64,000 bases of DNA from Diprion similis (GCF_021155765.1 NC_060113.1:5843001-5907000); one strand, 5' to 3'; numbered from the stretch's first letter, positions 1 through 12,963 are shown. Notes: generated by a model not told the origin, from the sequence alone. Made by a program: numbers and translations.

Positions 1-1235
1 ACCCCCATCATATGCAACAGAAATAGTTGAAATATCGAAATTCAGAGAGACAGACAGAATTTTAACAGAGAATCTTAGGGAATACTAAATCACGACGTGG
101 ATTTTGAAAACAAAGTTATATCTATAGACCAGATTATTTAAAAAAAGTATTTCCAAAGTCTGTCAGAAACAGTTTTTACTGAAAGATTCAGTTAAGTAAT
201 TAATATTAGAAGAGTATTATTATTGTTCAGAAGGGGCTAATAATTATCAGTTTCTTAAATAGTCGTTGATCATTGTTTTACAGTTCAGCATTGTTTTTTA
301 ACAAATTATTCATCAAAGGTACAGAATTGTTTTCATTACGTTACCTCGAATTTTCTTGAAATTATACAGTTAGGTTTCTTTATCCAAACAAAATGTGTCC
401 GCATGTATCTCATACATCTTGAGCGGCGTTAGATCATTTCTATTTTATTCTGTATCCAAGATCGATTGTGTCACTAAATGTTAGAAGGAGAATTCGTGTA
501 TTTAAATTTGAGCTTTTACACTATTGCTTTCGAGTATCAAGCTTTCCAGAAGTAGTAATGAAACAACTTAAAGAATATTTATCGTAAGGATATCAATGCA
601 TGTTTCAGCACACGCCTGTGTGTAAGCAACTTTTGTACTCCCTAACGTTCATGTATCAATAGTTGCCTATGCACAGGCACGAATAAGTCGATACAGACCT
701 TGCAGTGTACTCAAAAGGAAATTCTTGGTTCTATACAATCTAAAGAATTTATTCGTATTTTCTACAGGATTTATTTTCATTTTTCAAACGTACTTTGAGT
801 ATTATTAAAGATTGACAATTCAGTCAGGGTAGGAATAAAATGCAGCAGTACGCGCGCACTCATTTAACAAACCATTGTATTTAATGGTTTAAAAATTTTA
901 TGCAAGACGGCGTTCTAGTGCAGACTTGATGATCTATATTAGACGCATATAAATGGGCGCAATTTTTTTAATTTTTCGTACAAAAACTTAACTCTTTCAG
1001 CATTGACTGAAGAAACGCTTTGACATCTTACCTCAGCTATAATAGCTTCGAGATACTTTAAACTGAGAAACTAAAGTGAGTAAAATACTTTCTTTCAAGT
1101 ACACTCCAAAATTAAATTCCTGAGTTGTTTTCAAACTCTAACATGGAACATGTATAAATTACAGAACAAAGAATAAATAGAATATATATAAATGTACAAT
1201 TGAAGTACCTAAATAATAATTGTGCATAAATTTAT
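1..1235. other. 3' flank of the MCORP-like gene, no gene seen
   Basis: This AT-rich stretch lies beyond the stop codon of the minus-strand multicopper-oxidase-like gene. I see no long open frame with a recognisable protein and no structured RNA. It probably holds that gene's 3' UTR. I could not single out one polyadenylation signal with confidence. Confidence 0.5.
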
Positions 1236-4200
1236 CTAATTAATCTCAAATATCATATCCGGTTTTTTATTGTTCCCACATGACGGAAAATCTATCGGTA
1301 CTGTCGGCATATTTTCGCGGGAACCAACCTGCATCAAAAATTGCATTCCAGGACTGGACGTCGTTGGTGATGTTCCAGTGCTTCTTGCTTCCCAGAGCCA
1401 GTATCCTAAAAGATGCACGTAAATTAAATTATTCTTTTATAACGAAAATAAACGCTCGATTTAATTTCGCCGTTATACTGACGGCTTAATTTTTTTAAAG
1501 TATCGTTGATTCAGCTATGAACTAGTACAAGTGAAAACACACCAAGATTGTCAGTGCGAAAGCGAACAATGGCGTAACCCTTGTTAGGAACTGTGAAAGT
1601 ATCTTTCTTCGGAGGATTCAACAAGTTGCGGGGCAATCCTTGACTGAGGTCAAGAGCTTTGACCTCTGCCTTTGTCACGGGCTTTTCGAAGCTATCAGTG
1701 CCAACGACACTCAGCTGGTAACCGTGTACATGGAAGGTCTGCGATGCATTTCCACCAAATCCTGGAATCAAGAAAGAGACCTGATGAAGTTACATTCGAA
1801 AGTTTAGACTGTCAAAAACGTAAAACTCTAGTCACCTGTGACCAACCATTAATCAGCATAACTAGCCTTCATCGATATCGTATATTTCTCACCTTCGTCT
1901 ATGACGACTAATTCGACCGTCTTGTTAACTGGCACTTCGAAGATTTGTAGACACTCGCAAAACCGAGGTGTGTTTTCGCAAAACTCAGACTTCGCCTCGA
2001 ATGAACAGAGAATATCATCCGGCGTGTTTTCCGGCTGACTGAGTATCGGTGATGGGGGATATTTGAAAGTCATCCCATTGATTTGAGGAATCCTGGCCTC
2101 CGTCGTCGACAGACCTGATTGCGAGCACTAATTAAATTAAAATGCTCCATGTTCGAGGTCACCATACTCGTATGGATCGAGTGACGGCAAAGTCGAGGAG
2201 CCATTTACTCCAGGTGATCGTGAATTTAATTTGAAAATTGAATTATTGTAAATCAAAGGACCTTCAATTATTGAAATATAATTGGAATAACGCGGAATTA
2301 ATCGAGCGATGCCTGAAATCATTCGAAATCATTGTAAATTACATGAAATATTACGTGCTAACATTAAAAAGTTAAAGAATCGTGAAAATCGTTGTGAATC
2401 TTGCACCAAAACGCCAAATGAATTCAACATTTTAATATTCTATTGATTTGTATATTATTAAGCATGCGCTTCAAATGATTTCTAGTTTTCCATGTGATTT
2501 CCATTAGTTTCTAATGATTTCTAGAGAGCATTCTAGGTAGTTTTCAGCAATTTGTTGTGATTATCTGTTACACCATCCGACCCGGAAGTCACAGAAAATC
2601 GCGTTTGGAACACTCGGAAATTACCTGAAATCAGGCGCAATATTATGAATTAATTGAAATCACCGGAAATTAAAGCCAATGAATCGGAATAATTAATCAG
2701 ATTTTCAAGTAAATGTCTCCTCGACAAAATCTTTCCCTGTAATACGCACTTAAGTACGTGGGATAGTGGCTAAAGCCATAAATGTTGTATTTGAAGTCAG
2801 TCATTTCGTCGGTGATGTCACCCAGGGTATTGACGTCGAAAGAAACGTAAACTGTTTCTCCAGGATGATTCTGAATCGAATTGTCAGCGATTCCCTTCGT
2901 GTCCAATGAACACAGTATGCCTCTTGACACTCGGTAACACTTGTGGCCTTTTTCCAGCGACACGATGTCATCCTTGGACAAACGAACCCCAGATCCAGTT
3001 ATTGTTGAGGATTTCGAAGACCCTTCGTAGTCTAAAGACGCCGCGTGGAACAGATCTCGACACTCTCCCATGCCTTGAACTTTGACCAAATATCTGCCTG
3101 ATGCCTGATTTGTTTCCAATGTCAAATCGAATCTTTCACCTGCAATAAAGATTTCTATTTCACTCGATTGTAATGTTATTTGTTATTGGACATTGTCAAG
3201 ACTTATGAGTACTGCTGCCAATCGAATTATCTTCGTTTTACCGTAATTAATAAATAAAATAAATCCGATATGTTGTAGAAAAAAAAGCGGAACATGCCGA
3301 AAGAAAAAATGTGAGAGTAAGAATTCAGAGGGATCATTTATGTAGTGTCATGCATGTTTTGTGTAAATATTTATTCAAAAACAAGATATTGTGCACAAAT
3401 TAACCTAACAATAAATTGATAATTTTATGTAGGTTCAAAAAGTCCATATATAAACGGGTACAAAAATGGCCAAATTTTCTTTCGAAGACACGGCACTGTC
3501 ATAAAAATGTCTGTAAGGTTTTAATTATAATTACGTAGAGGGTAGTTTTGCATTACGTGCGCAAACTACATATCTACATAGGTATTACTATTTATGTTCT
3601 ACATCAAAGTTGAAGGATTTTTTCTTTTTGTTTACCCTATAATATTTCTTTAAATCGAACTTTTAATATATTTTACGACTATATTATACTTATCAATTAC
3701 ATATCACAACACTAGAAGATCGTTGTGATCACGGCTTTTTAACCAAGTATATAACTTTGATTGAGAAAATGTATATTCTCGCTATATTACACTTTATCAT
3801 GTAGCTTGTAAAAAAAAATTAACTCTCACGTGACTTTTACAGCATTTTTTGTGACTGATTTACATATTACAATTTCACTAACTTCGTTTTTTTCCACATT
3901 ACATAAACTATATGCAGTGAAGTAACTCTTTTGCAGAACAGCAGAGTAAGGAATTAATTTCCCATTAACACGATTGAAAATCTTTGTAAAGTAAGATATT
4001 TAAATTCAAACTGTCGTATCTATGATAAATTATAGAATCAAGCAGATACCTCAATTTACGCGAATATGATCGAATAATAGATTTTTTTTTATAAACAAAC
4101 AATGGAAGATGTGTGAAAAAAGTCAGGAGCCTGCCAAATGTGCACCTTCAATGCCCTACATGGTATACTTTATAAGTACGAATATAAACAAACTTACAAA

Positions 4201-5310
4201 TTAGAAATACTGTATAAGGAAAAAATCTGTACACTAACCTTACAATCACTTGATCTCAAAAAATACGCATGTATTGTAATGATGTTTCATTTTTGTAAGT
4301 AATACAAGAATCCTTAATCTATAATTTAATGTCAATCAGCCTTTCATCGTATACCTATAACAATGATTTCACGTGAAGAATATAGTAAGTTTTCTTTTAA
4401 AAGGCGAGACGAATATCCTATTAGAAGGTCTCTTTGACCCGAAGTATAACGAGACTATCCTAAATTTCACTTCTCCAGCTGTGTAAAATTCAAGCTTATA
4501 ATAAAATATCTGTTATATCATTAAACAGCGTATTTAAAAGCTGCCGAATCGCATTTGTGAACAGAAGATTCATAATTTATTTTTCGACCATAAGAATTCT
4601 CCGCAATTTATGATACGACACGCAAGAGTGTTTGATCAATTTGAATCATTTTTTTATTCTCTTCGTCACAGACAACTCTGAGGCTAAATGAATGGAAAAT
4701 AAAATTACGATTTGTCTTTCATTCCATTCAAGACCTAGTTTGCGCATAAACACCAATCTCAGCTTCAAAGAGGATCTGATTGATCCTGAGCTTTGCCACG
4801 GATCTGGAATACGAGTCCGGTACTTGAGCGAGCTGAGCAGCTATACTCTCGCCAAACTTTATGTAGTCCTCCTTGATTTTCCAATCCTCATCGTTGTGTC
4901 CTTCAGCGTTCATTTCCTCATCATTGGGACCTATTGATCTTTCGTCCTTCACTGTCAACCCGAGCCTGTCATTTTCCTCCATTTTGATACTGGACAAAAA
5001 TGACTCTTCAGCATCCTCGCTGAACGATGCATTTATCACAGATCCTGTCGCTGAACCATTAGTACCGTCATCACAGCCATGAAATGCGATACTTTCAGGA
5101 TCAATGTCGCTCACTATGTACTCTTCCTCCTCAATCTTGATTGGATCGGTTTTCTAAAAATAAAAAAATCGTCAGCATGATTAATAATATTAAATTCAAG
5201 AAGTGATAAATTGCCATTTTTGTCTCTATAAACGGAATTACCAAATATTTTTCAAACGTTTCAAGATACCATCGAAATGCAGTATTATTTATTTAAAATC
5301 TCATTGTTTA

Positions 5311-5351
<41 letters not shown>

Positions 5352-8300
5352 CAATCTTCCAAAGAGGCTGCATCATTGTTCAGGATTTTTTTCATTCAAA
5401 ATGCTGAATCTTCTGAATGCTTCCTTAGAAATCGATATGAGATTAATCGCCAGTTAAACGTATGATTAAACCACGCAAACGTTATTTTGCTACTAAAAGC
5501 CTTAGATAATTAACTTTTTGGTTTTCCATAGAGTTTGTAACATCATCATATTGTGTAACGCAATCATAAATTTCAACCTTATTTTTCTATTTCATTTCCA
5601 TCACAAAAATGCCTAATTGAACATTATTGTTACATTAATAAATTGATTAGCATAAATGCATAAAAAATTCTTCAATAAATAATAGTCAGACATGGTTTAT
5701 GGCAAATGCCCTCAACAAAGAAATTGGAAGTTTCCTTGAGAAAATGAAAAACGAAAAAACCTAACTGTATTAAAGAGAATTACAAATCCTACAAACCGAA
5801 TTTCATAAATAGATAAAAAGAAATTCAAAATTTCGGAATAGTTCTGGTGACATAGAATTTGTTTTCAAGCAAACTAAATTCGTTTTGTCCGAAAATCCGC
5901 AGCATTTCTAACTGTTCGTGATCTTTCGATTTACGAGAGAAACCTTCGAGTTTCATTTCTGCCAACGAACGTCACGTCCTTTGTTACTCGGGTTACGCTT
6001 TACGGCATGTTCTTCGGATGAAGCACCCGCTGCAAACCGAGATCCCTAGCTTGCCCCATACCTGCGTCCATTCCCCATGGTCCCCATCTCGAATGGCACT
6101 GGTCACCGCACGTCGTTATCGTATATAACACCTGACTTACGAGACGAGGTTGAAGCTAGTAAGGTCATTGTAACGAAACATTGGGAAAAATATTGCTATT
6201 TTTTTATTTTTACAATGCCGTTGAAGGAACTAGGATTTCAAGATTTGAGCCAACGTCTTGTTTTGTCACGGCTTATACATGAGGATGAAGTTAGTAATGT
6301 TACCGTAACGATGTAAGTTTGAGAAAATTCGTTACTTCTCATCATTAGAAATGTCCGAGATTTAGTAAATCATTATAAACAAAACATAATTTAATTTTGA
6401 AAAGCCAACTCCTTGAGTGTCATTTTTTAAATTATCCTCAATAATGTTGATTTTTAACGTTACTAACTTCAGTCTGATCGGTTTACTGAATTTCAAACAA
6501 TTCCAAATTCGCGAACTAACGGTTTTTCCTCGGGATAAATCGTTACGATAACGTTGCTAACTTCAACATGATCTTTTGAGTGAACTAGAAAGTGAACACA
6601 TGCGAGCGAGCTAAACGAATTAAATTTCAAACATTTACGTTTTAGTTGAAGAGAAAATTTTTATTGAACAATTCCATCTGTCATTTTGGTGGGAGCAAAA
6701 TATCGTTTGATAACTTGGCAGTGTTGAAGATTATTGTAGAATCAAAATAAAACTCCAAGCGTGACATTTAGTGTTCGTGCGATGTTATGCCAGCGTTTGA
6801 ATTCAGTTGTTTGTCGAGTTTTTTTCATAGAATTTTTTATTTCGATAATGCAATTACGATGTGACTAGCAAACTTTTCAACTAAACTACGATGTTTCCTA
6901 CGTTTAAAGGATTCTTTTGTTCCAGAATTAGAATTAAAATACATATGTATATATGTAGTTGGACTTATTGGAACATAAACACTTTTGATGAGATTGAAGT
7001 TAGTAACATTAACACAACGAAACATTGAAGGGAGAAATTACTGTTGTTAGTAAATATTGACTTTGAAGTAGTTAAGTTTTCAAAATATGAATACATTTTT
7101 CCTTATAACAATTTACTGATTTCAGACATTCCCGCAACTGTGAAATAACGATTTTCCGAAACGTTAATCATTACAATAACGTTACTAACTTCTGCCTCGT
7201 CATTTTTCTTTCTACAAGAATTATCATGCTTTGACTTTACTAACGGAATTACGAGCATCGCAGCAAAGCAGCAGTTCGTGTTACAGTCATCCTACCTAGT
7301 ATAGTATACTATACTACATATTTCACCTGCTCGGCTCGGAAACGGAATTGCAGAGTAAAGTGGTATGAGTGCCTGCTGCAGCCATACGTACAGAGCGACA
7401 ACCGGTTTTTGCATGGACTGGGCACATCCTGCACTCGATGGTATCAGATAACAATTTGAAAACGGAATTCTCACCGATGGCCAATAAAGACAGAGCCATT
7501 ATTATTTGTATGAATCCTGAAGTGAAAAGTTGGTGGAAACGGAGCGCAAATTGTGTCAAAATTCACCAAAATCTCCAAGAGTCGTAAGTGTTTCATCAAG
7601 TTTAAGTATACACGCGGCTATATTGTGACCGAAATTCGCGGGAGTTTTAGAATTTGAAAAACCGATCAAATCGTTCCTTCCAATTCGAGATTTGAATTAA
7701 CTACCCTTCGAAAATCGTGAGTAAAAAAATAAATCAAATCATAACTTCGACACGTACCTTCTTCCTTTTGCTGTACCGACGTGTTCCAAACCGAAGAAAC
7801 TGCATAGCTTTAAAAGCAAACCACTTTGAAACATAGATATCATCCGGTCCAGTAGCGACATCCCTGCTGTTTTGTATCTTGTGAACTTCTCGTGAGTACT
7901 GACACTTGAGATTAGTAATCTTCTTCTCGATTTCAAGGGTGTTGCAGTTGAGCATGTCGGCGAGTTCCTGGATCGCCCTGCGCCGCTTTGTCCTGTCCCT
8001 GTATCCCCTGGCGCCCCAATCCCAGAGCATTCGTCTCTCCTGGTAGGCGTGTAGGAGCTCCAGGGTTTTGTCTCTGGTCCATTCCATGCCGGATACGATG
8101 TCCTTGTCAACGCCGAAATACTCCCTGCAGACGTCAAAACCGTGCATGCGCTGCGCTCGGCGCTACCGGCGTTCGTTTCGTTCCTGCAGTGGTGTAGACT
8201 GTATGATTATCCCCCTCCACCACCTCCTGCTGCTTCAACTCTCCTACGGGATCTCGACGCTCTCCACAGCTCGCTTCGCTTGCGTCATTCTCCAAAATAC

Positions 8301-11300
8301 TGGCATTAATTGTGATCAGATTCAGATCCCGAATGGCGGATTGACGTTTAATGATTTTTCGAACAAACACCTTAACTTTTCTTACTTTTTGCCGCTGTAA
8401 TACGCCGTTGCGACTCAGCCTCACCGGCACTCGCAAACTCTCCTCTTACACACTCCATAGAGCTCATTTACGCACGGAAGCGAGATGCGCGCGCACCTTT
8501 ACGCAGCTCCCATGGCTACAAGTTGTCCGGCTCTCGCACACTGTTGAAAATATTCAACGTCTGTGTGATTCGTCTCAGACGCGAATCCGCAGGTAGTATC
8601 GCGTCTGTGCGAAAAAATCGAAGAATCAAATTACTTACCGTACCAACAACGATTTTTTTAACGCCACTTTATGAGCTCTATTAACAAAGATGAGTCTTGT
8701 TATCCGCAATTTTTTGTAATACCTGACCACTTTTCTATGATTTTTATTTGTATAACTATCAAAGTATAATTGCATGTAACTATAGCTATAAATATTGAGT
8801 ATTTATAGTATTGTAAATTAATCTGGACGAAATTTCAGGTATTACTTCGACTAACGAAAAGTAACCGATCAATTTTTATTTATGTCTTCAAAAATTTATC
8901 GACAAACTTTCTAGAAACTTCGCAAAGATGCTTATGAACGGTTTGCTTGGTTGGTTTTGCCTCAAGTTTAAATGATTTCTCTCAGTTATAAGTTCCGATA
9001 AATAACCGACGGTTCCCAACAGACAATGATTGCTATAAAAGTTTCAAATCTGAGCTGTAGATTCGTGTGTTCTGTAATAAAATTATTGCTCGATATTTCT
9101 CTCTCACATTTTGGACTCCAGAAAGTTAAATGCCAAACGATATAAGTGCCAAATATAAACCCGGCCTTAATATCTCAAATTGAAACTTTCGCGAAAGTTA
9201 ATTATCATTGAGTTCAATAAATTGCTGCCTCAGTTAGCACACTGTTGGCTACTAATTGACTTAATATCGACAGGAATTCTTAGTCAACTATTTCAAATCA
9301 ACTGAGAATAGGCATATTATGAGCCTATTGTTGACTGTAGACTGACTCAGAGAGCGCGAATGCTCTCTGAAATGTCATGATAAAGGCAACACCCGACGTC
9401 AAATATTATTAGGTTTTCAATTGACTGTAAGCAGTCAAGACAAAAAGGCAATAATTTACAAGTAGGTTAATAACCTGGACGAATAGTCAGTTGGCGTCCA
9501 GTGTGAGATCGCGATTATTCAGTCTAACTACCACCAGACGTTGACAGTCATTCGGCACATGAATTCGCCCACATAAACAATTATTTGTCTGAAAAACGTC
9601 AAGAACTTTTGACTTGACCTTCCAGTGCCAATAAGGCAACAATGGATTGACTAATCGCATTGCCTTATAGTTTGCATTGACGTTCTCAAGCAATAAGATC
9701 AGTTACGGATAAAAAATCATCGCCGATAAAACAGTATATAATCAAAACATTCGCAGTAGAGATTTGAAACGTGAGCATCATAAAAACATAGACGAACTCC
9801 GTTTAAAAGCGAGAAACCAAAACTGCTCGCACCATTGACATCCATATTCCATATATATTGATTAATGGTTTAGAATCACGATATACTTACCCGGGAAGAG
9901 CACCACATGAGAAGCAAGGGTCCGGCTATCAACTTTTCCACCGTCGACGGCAACGACCAGAAGTTTATGATCCGCAATTGACAATACGACCGGACATGCG
10001 ATAGCATTTGCATTGATCAAACGCATAAGATAGCGCCGATTCCGATCAACAGATATCCGGTAGCCATCACTCTGCAGTTATGCAATTGTTTCAGATGAAA
10101 ATTTGAATTATATATTACAAGAAGTTGATTCAAATCTGATAAAACACGAATATACCCTCACCTGACCGTTCACCAACAGATCCATTGGAGCTGAAACTTC
10201 AGGCCACAGCTGGGTCAACGGTGCCTCGAGCCTCGTCGATATTAGCAATGTCTTTTCTGCGTTTGGGTCACTTCCTGGTTCACGAACTATAAGTGCCCCG
10301 TAAATTCCATCACCCTGTTGCGGTGCTGTTGATATATAGTGAAGTAATTGATTTAAAATTGGGTAACAGAAACAGAATTACGCTGCATGAAAATAATCGG
10401 AAACTGCAGAGCTGCAGCTTTTAAATAAACATTATAGATTTAATTTTTAGGAAAAATTGTTGTTTCGTATCTTTCAAGTTCAACCTCGTGTTTAATTACT
10501 CGCAAACTTGAAGTGTACATAGACGTTCGGGGTTAAGAATCAAGTTCCGTTGTCAATACTCTCAATGAACTGCTTATGACCAGAGCCTTCAGTTTGATGT
10601 CGACTTATTTCGTTCGATGATTTTGTTAAACGATTGTAAATCTCAGACTCCAATTCGCTTCCGCAATCCCCATATTTCAAACAACTGGTCGGATGGAAAT
10701 CACCTGGTGCTTTTGTATACCTTATACGTATACAGGAATTGATCAATAATCCAGTCTGCAATGCCTGGCTCGGTGCATCGCAGGGAAATGAACTTTTCCC
10801 AACGAATGTACCCCCCTTCAGTCTTCGACTACCATGGTTTCTCATATCGCAACGTAAATCAGACACGGCTCGTTGTGACCTGGCTGAATTTAACATCCAT
10901 TAGTCTTCTCAAAGAACTCACCTGATTGAGCATAGTAAAGGTAACTTCCTGCTCTATCCGGCTTCATCTCGTACCGAAAACTCGAAAACGGCAGTACTGG
11001 ACACTGCGTCACCATCGAAACACCGTCCATGTGAGCTGAACCCTTCTGGGCAATTCCATGCCAGTGCAAAGACATTTCCGTAGTGCCCAACTCGTTCTTC
11101 AGGATCACCTCCAACGTGTCTCCCAGGCAAATCTACGGACGTTAATACGGTTCAGCCGTAATTATTCGTTAACTCTCATGGATTGCAGGTGTGATTTGTT
11201 GCTTGGAATGAGCAACACATTTAGCTATGATACACAAATCGTCGATGATCATATAATATTTCAATTGAATTCGAAGAGAATTTTTACTTTACTCTGAACA

Positions 11301-12963
11301 GAAGAAATCTCATAAACGATCGGTCATAGCTCGATGGTTTTTCGTCAATAATTACCTCGATTTGAGGACCTGGAGACATCCCATTGATCCCCAGCACTCC
11401 GTTACCGAAAAACCCTTCCGGGCAATCAGGTCGGATGGTTTTATTCCCGTGGGATGCATAACAGACGCTGAAATTAATCAAGACGTATATAGATAACAAG
11501 AACCTGACTTTAGGATGAAGTTAGCTACTTTTCAATACCAAATGTTTCTTATCGAAGGTTTACAATATTAATTGTATTTTTATACCCCCATGGTCATTTG
11601 AATTTGTTTGTTGAGAAATTCGACTCTGCTTTAGATCTCTATATAGTACTAAACGATATTCAGCTCTCCAAATTATGGACAGTTTTGATCATTCGGCGGT
11701 ATAATATTGCGTGATTCCGATACATTAGAACTTTGTAATATAAATAATTTAAAAACTATAAAGTGAATTGTAATGCATATGAATAGTGATTCTTGTTGAC
11801 CCAATAACGTGTACATACTACTACTTCTGGTACTTTAATGCAAGAAAATTTTAAAACGAACAATTGTAACTGTTAGCGTAGAAACTTGTTAAATACAGAG
11901 TTAAAATCTGAAATACTCAAGTATTTTCCGTGCTTGCAATCCGTGACTGCCGCAAATGGCTACATACATGCAACCGTGCCGGAGTACAATCGACGTAGAC
12001 TAGAAAACAACCTAAATACGCCTTTTAACGGTCTAATAGAAATTCATTCGATTGATATATATGCGACAGTGATATTATTCATTTTTAATCAATTTCCTTT
12101 TCTTACTGATTCTTTATTGTCAAGCGAGATTGTATAAGATATGGAAAACGACAAATTACCTGACTAAATGTATGAAATTTCTAACGAAGTTCTATTTCGT
12201 AAGCCAAAATCCAATACGAATTCACAAGATTTTTAGAAATTATGAAAAAAAAATTTAATATCGACCCTTTGTTATACTTCTGAACCTCCGAGTACATGCT
12301 ATACAATAAAATAAATTTCAAAGTACTACAGAACCAATTATCATCGATATAGTTAACTTTTATCAATTATGAAGGATCAGCAAAATTTAGTTTGATTCAT
12401 ACAGTCTAGTGACTGTCTGGGGCACCTATTTACAATATTCGTATAATTTATTTGATAAAATTCAGAAAACTCGCACTCTTAAACACATTGAATCGCTCAC
12501 ACATATTTCTTAAAATGTGTCATATTGACCATCCAAGAATTTGGATTTCCATTTGAAAAATCCTCCTCTGAAGAACGACTTATTAATCTTCATATCTTCC
12601 TTGCAATTTAATCTTACACACTTTATTCCTCACCTGTTCAATTTCGGCAGTTCACTGACAGAAAATTGATAGCGGCACTTCTTGGGCTCTGAAGCAGGAT
12701 CACATGGCCCGGAGCAATAACGGTACTGATCTGCTCACAATCAGAGAATTGAATCTTATAAAAGTAAGCTAATTTGAAATTAAGCCAATATAGCAATATA
12801 TTGCTGCATATAAAAATATGAATAATTATATAATTTAGTATAAAATATTTATCTTGAACACAATCGTGCGATTCGAACCTAATGATCTTCCGGTCTTCTT
12901 TACAATTTGTGCCGCTGAAATCGCGAGCAAAGCAATTATAATTCCTCTCGACAACGGCGCCAT
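1236..12963 (-). CDS. MCORP: Multicopper-oxidase-related protein, laccase-like, copper ligands largely lost
   Basis: Ten coding exons, in transcript order: 12963-12904, 12725-12634, 11467-11356, 11132-10922, 10325-10162, 10071-9891, 3139-2726, 2114-1893, 1761-1543, 1405-1236. Phases agree at every junction and give about 614 residues, the usual size for insect laccase-like proteins. The start is an ATG followed by a hydrophobic signal peptide (MAPLSRGIIIALLAISAA), so the product should be secreted. Three cupredoxin domains are recognisable: domain 1 with LHWHG near residue 110 and MDGVSMVTQCP, the middle domain with DGIYGALIVREPGSD and a long extracellular-type segment, and domain 3 with FHVHGY near 495. 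HSH of the first domain is YAQ (155-157), the first His of HPxHxH is Gln (493), and the HCHxxxH block near 564 is replaced by Ser/Thr-rich sequence. It is therefore unlikely to be an active oxidase. The family match is to insect MCORP, reported as essential in a beetle. The junction of exons 1 and 2 and the weak donor after 2726 are the least certain points. Confidence 0.88.
2230..2700. repeat. Degenerate short repeats in an MCORP intron
   Basis: The intron between 2115 and 2725 is built largely from diverged, irregular copies of short words such as GAAATCATT, GAAATTA and, in the opposite sense, AATGATTTCTAG. No exact period can be given by eye. It reads like an old, decayed microsatellite or minisatellite, and no gene is seen in it. 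Confidence 0.35.
3140..4640. other. Start of the large MCORP intron, nothing recognised
   Basis: AT-rich intronic DNA between MCORP exon 7 and the 3' end of the nested MADF-BESS gene. I see no coding potential or repeat family here beyond short A and T runs. Confidence 0.4.
4653..4658 (-). promoter_or_regulatory. Candidate polyadenylation signal of the MADF-BESS gene
   Basis: TTTATT on the plus strand reads AATAAA on the minus strand, about 70 bases past the stop codon of the nested MADF-BESS gene. Position and sequence fit a polyadenylation signal, but no transcript evidence is available. Confidence 0.5.
4728..8147 (-). CDS. MADF-BESS domain transcription factor
   Basis: Two coding exons, 8147-7758 and 5153-4728, joined in phase 0 (KRKK to KTDPIK), give about 271 residues. 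Residues about 24-120 form a MADF (Adf-1-like, Myb/SANT-related) DNA-binding domain with LLHAYQERRMLWDWG, then RDRTKRRRAIQELADML and the W/F core SKWFAFKAMQFL. A middle acidic stretch (IEEEEY, DEEMNAEGHNDED) follows. The last 50 residues carry a BESS motif (FGESIAAQLAQVPDSYSRSV...LRINQILFEAE), which mediates protein contacts. This domain order is the standard insect MADF-BESS architecture; members are sequence-specific nuclear regulators. The ATG at 8147 is a true ATG and precedes the domain closely. The whole gene lies inside intron 6 of the MCORP-like gene on the same strand. Which named member it corresponds to cannot be told from sequence alone. Confidence 0.88.
5315..5350. repeat. (TA)18 microsatellite
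   Basis: An uninterrupted TA dinucleotide run in the intron of the MADF-BESS gene. Confidence 0.95.
6149..6567. mobile_element. MITE family A, compound copy (two overlapping units)
   Basis: The left end reads GTTGAAGCTAGTAAGG then TAACGAAACATTGGG. The right end reads TCGTTACGATAACGTTGCTA then ACTTCAAC, the inverted complement of the family's left end. An internal GAAGTTAGTAATGTTACCG (about 6290) and TTAACGTTACTAACTTCAG (about 6455) suggest two diverged units. It sits in the intron of the MADF-BESS gene. The family is defined by the near-identical pair at 57377-57798. Confidence 0.65.
6993..7192. mobile_element. MITE family A copy, about 200 bp
   Basis: Begins ATTGAAGTTAGTAACATTAA and ends ATAACGTTACTAACTTC, inverted complements of each other with a few mismatches. 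The internal segment (a TTACTGATTTCAGACATTCC-like core) resembles the other copies. No coding capacity. Intronic in the MADF-BESS gene. Confidence 0.7.
8148..8640 (-). promoter_or_regulatory. GC-richer 5' flank and probable promoter of the MADF-BESS gene
   Basis: Directly upstream of the MADF-BESS start the base composition rises well above the surrounding AT-rich intron and CpGs are frequent (CGCTCGGCGCTACCGGCG, CGCGCGCACC). Overlapping short open frames here lack homologous-looking protein. I read it as the 5' UTR and promoter of the nested gene; the transcription start cannot be fixed. Confidence 0.45.
9307..9668. other. Cluster of perfect short inverted repeats
   Basis: Five perfect stems in 360 bases: AATAGGC/GCCTATT (9307-9329), TCAGAGAGC/GCTCTCTGA (9347-9370, 6-base loop), TTGACTG/CAGTCAA (9421-9438, 4-base loop), AGGTTA/TAACCT (9464-9476, 1-base centre) and ATAAGGCAA/TTGCCTTAT (9631-9668). 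GTCAA/TTGAC at 9598-9613 adds a weaker one. The region is intronic in the MCORP-like gene and has no ATG-initiated frame. It could be a decayed MITE cluster or a structured RNA; function unknown. Confidence 0.6.

Noticed and set aside
9487-9693. A 68-codon minus-strand frame overlapping the hairpin cluster
   Set aside because: It has no ATG start and overlaps inverted repeats; no protein family recognised.
10540-10896. A 118-codon ATG-started frame in an MCORP intron
   Set aside because: It occupies most of a 596-base intron, is out of frame with the flanking exons and shows no domain; not supported as a gene or retained intron.
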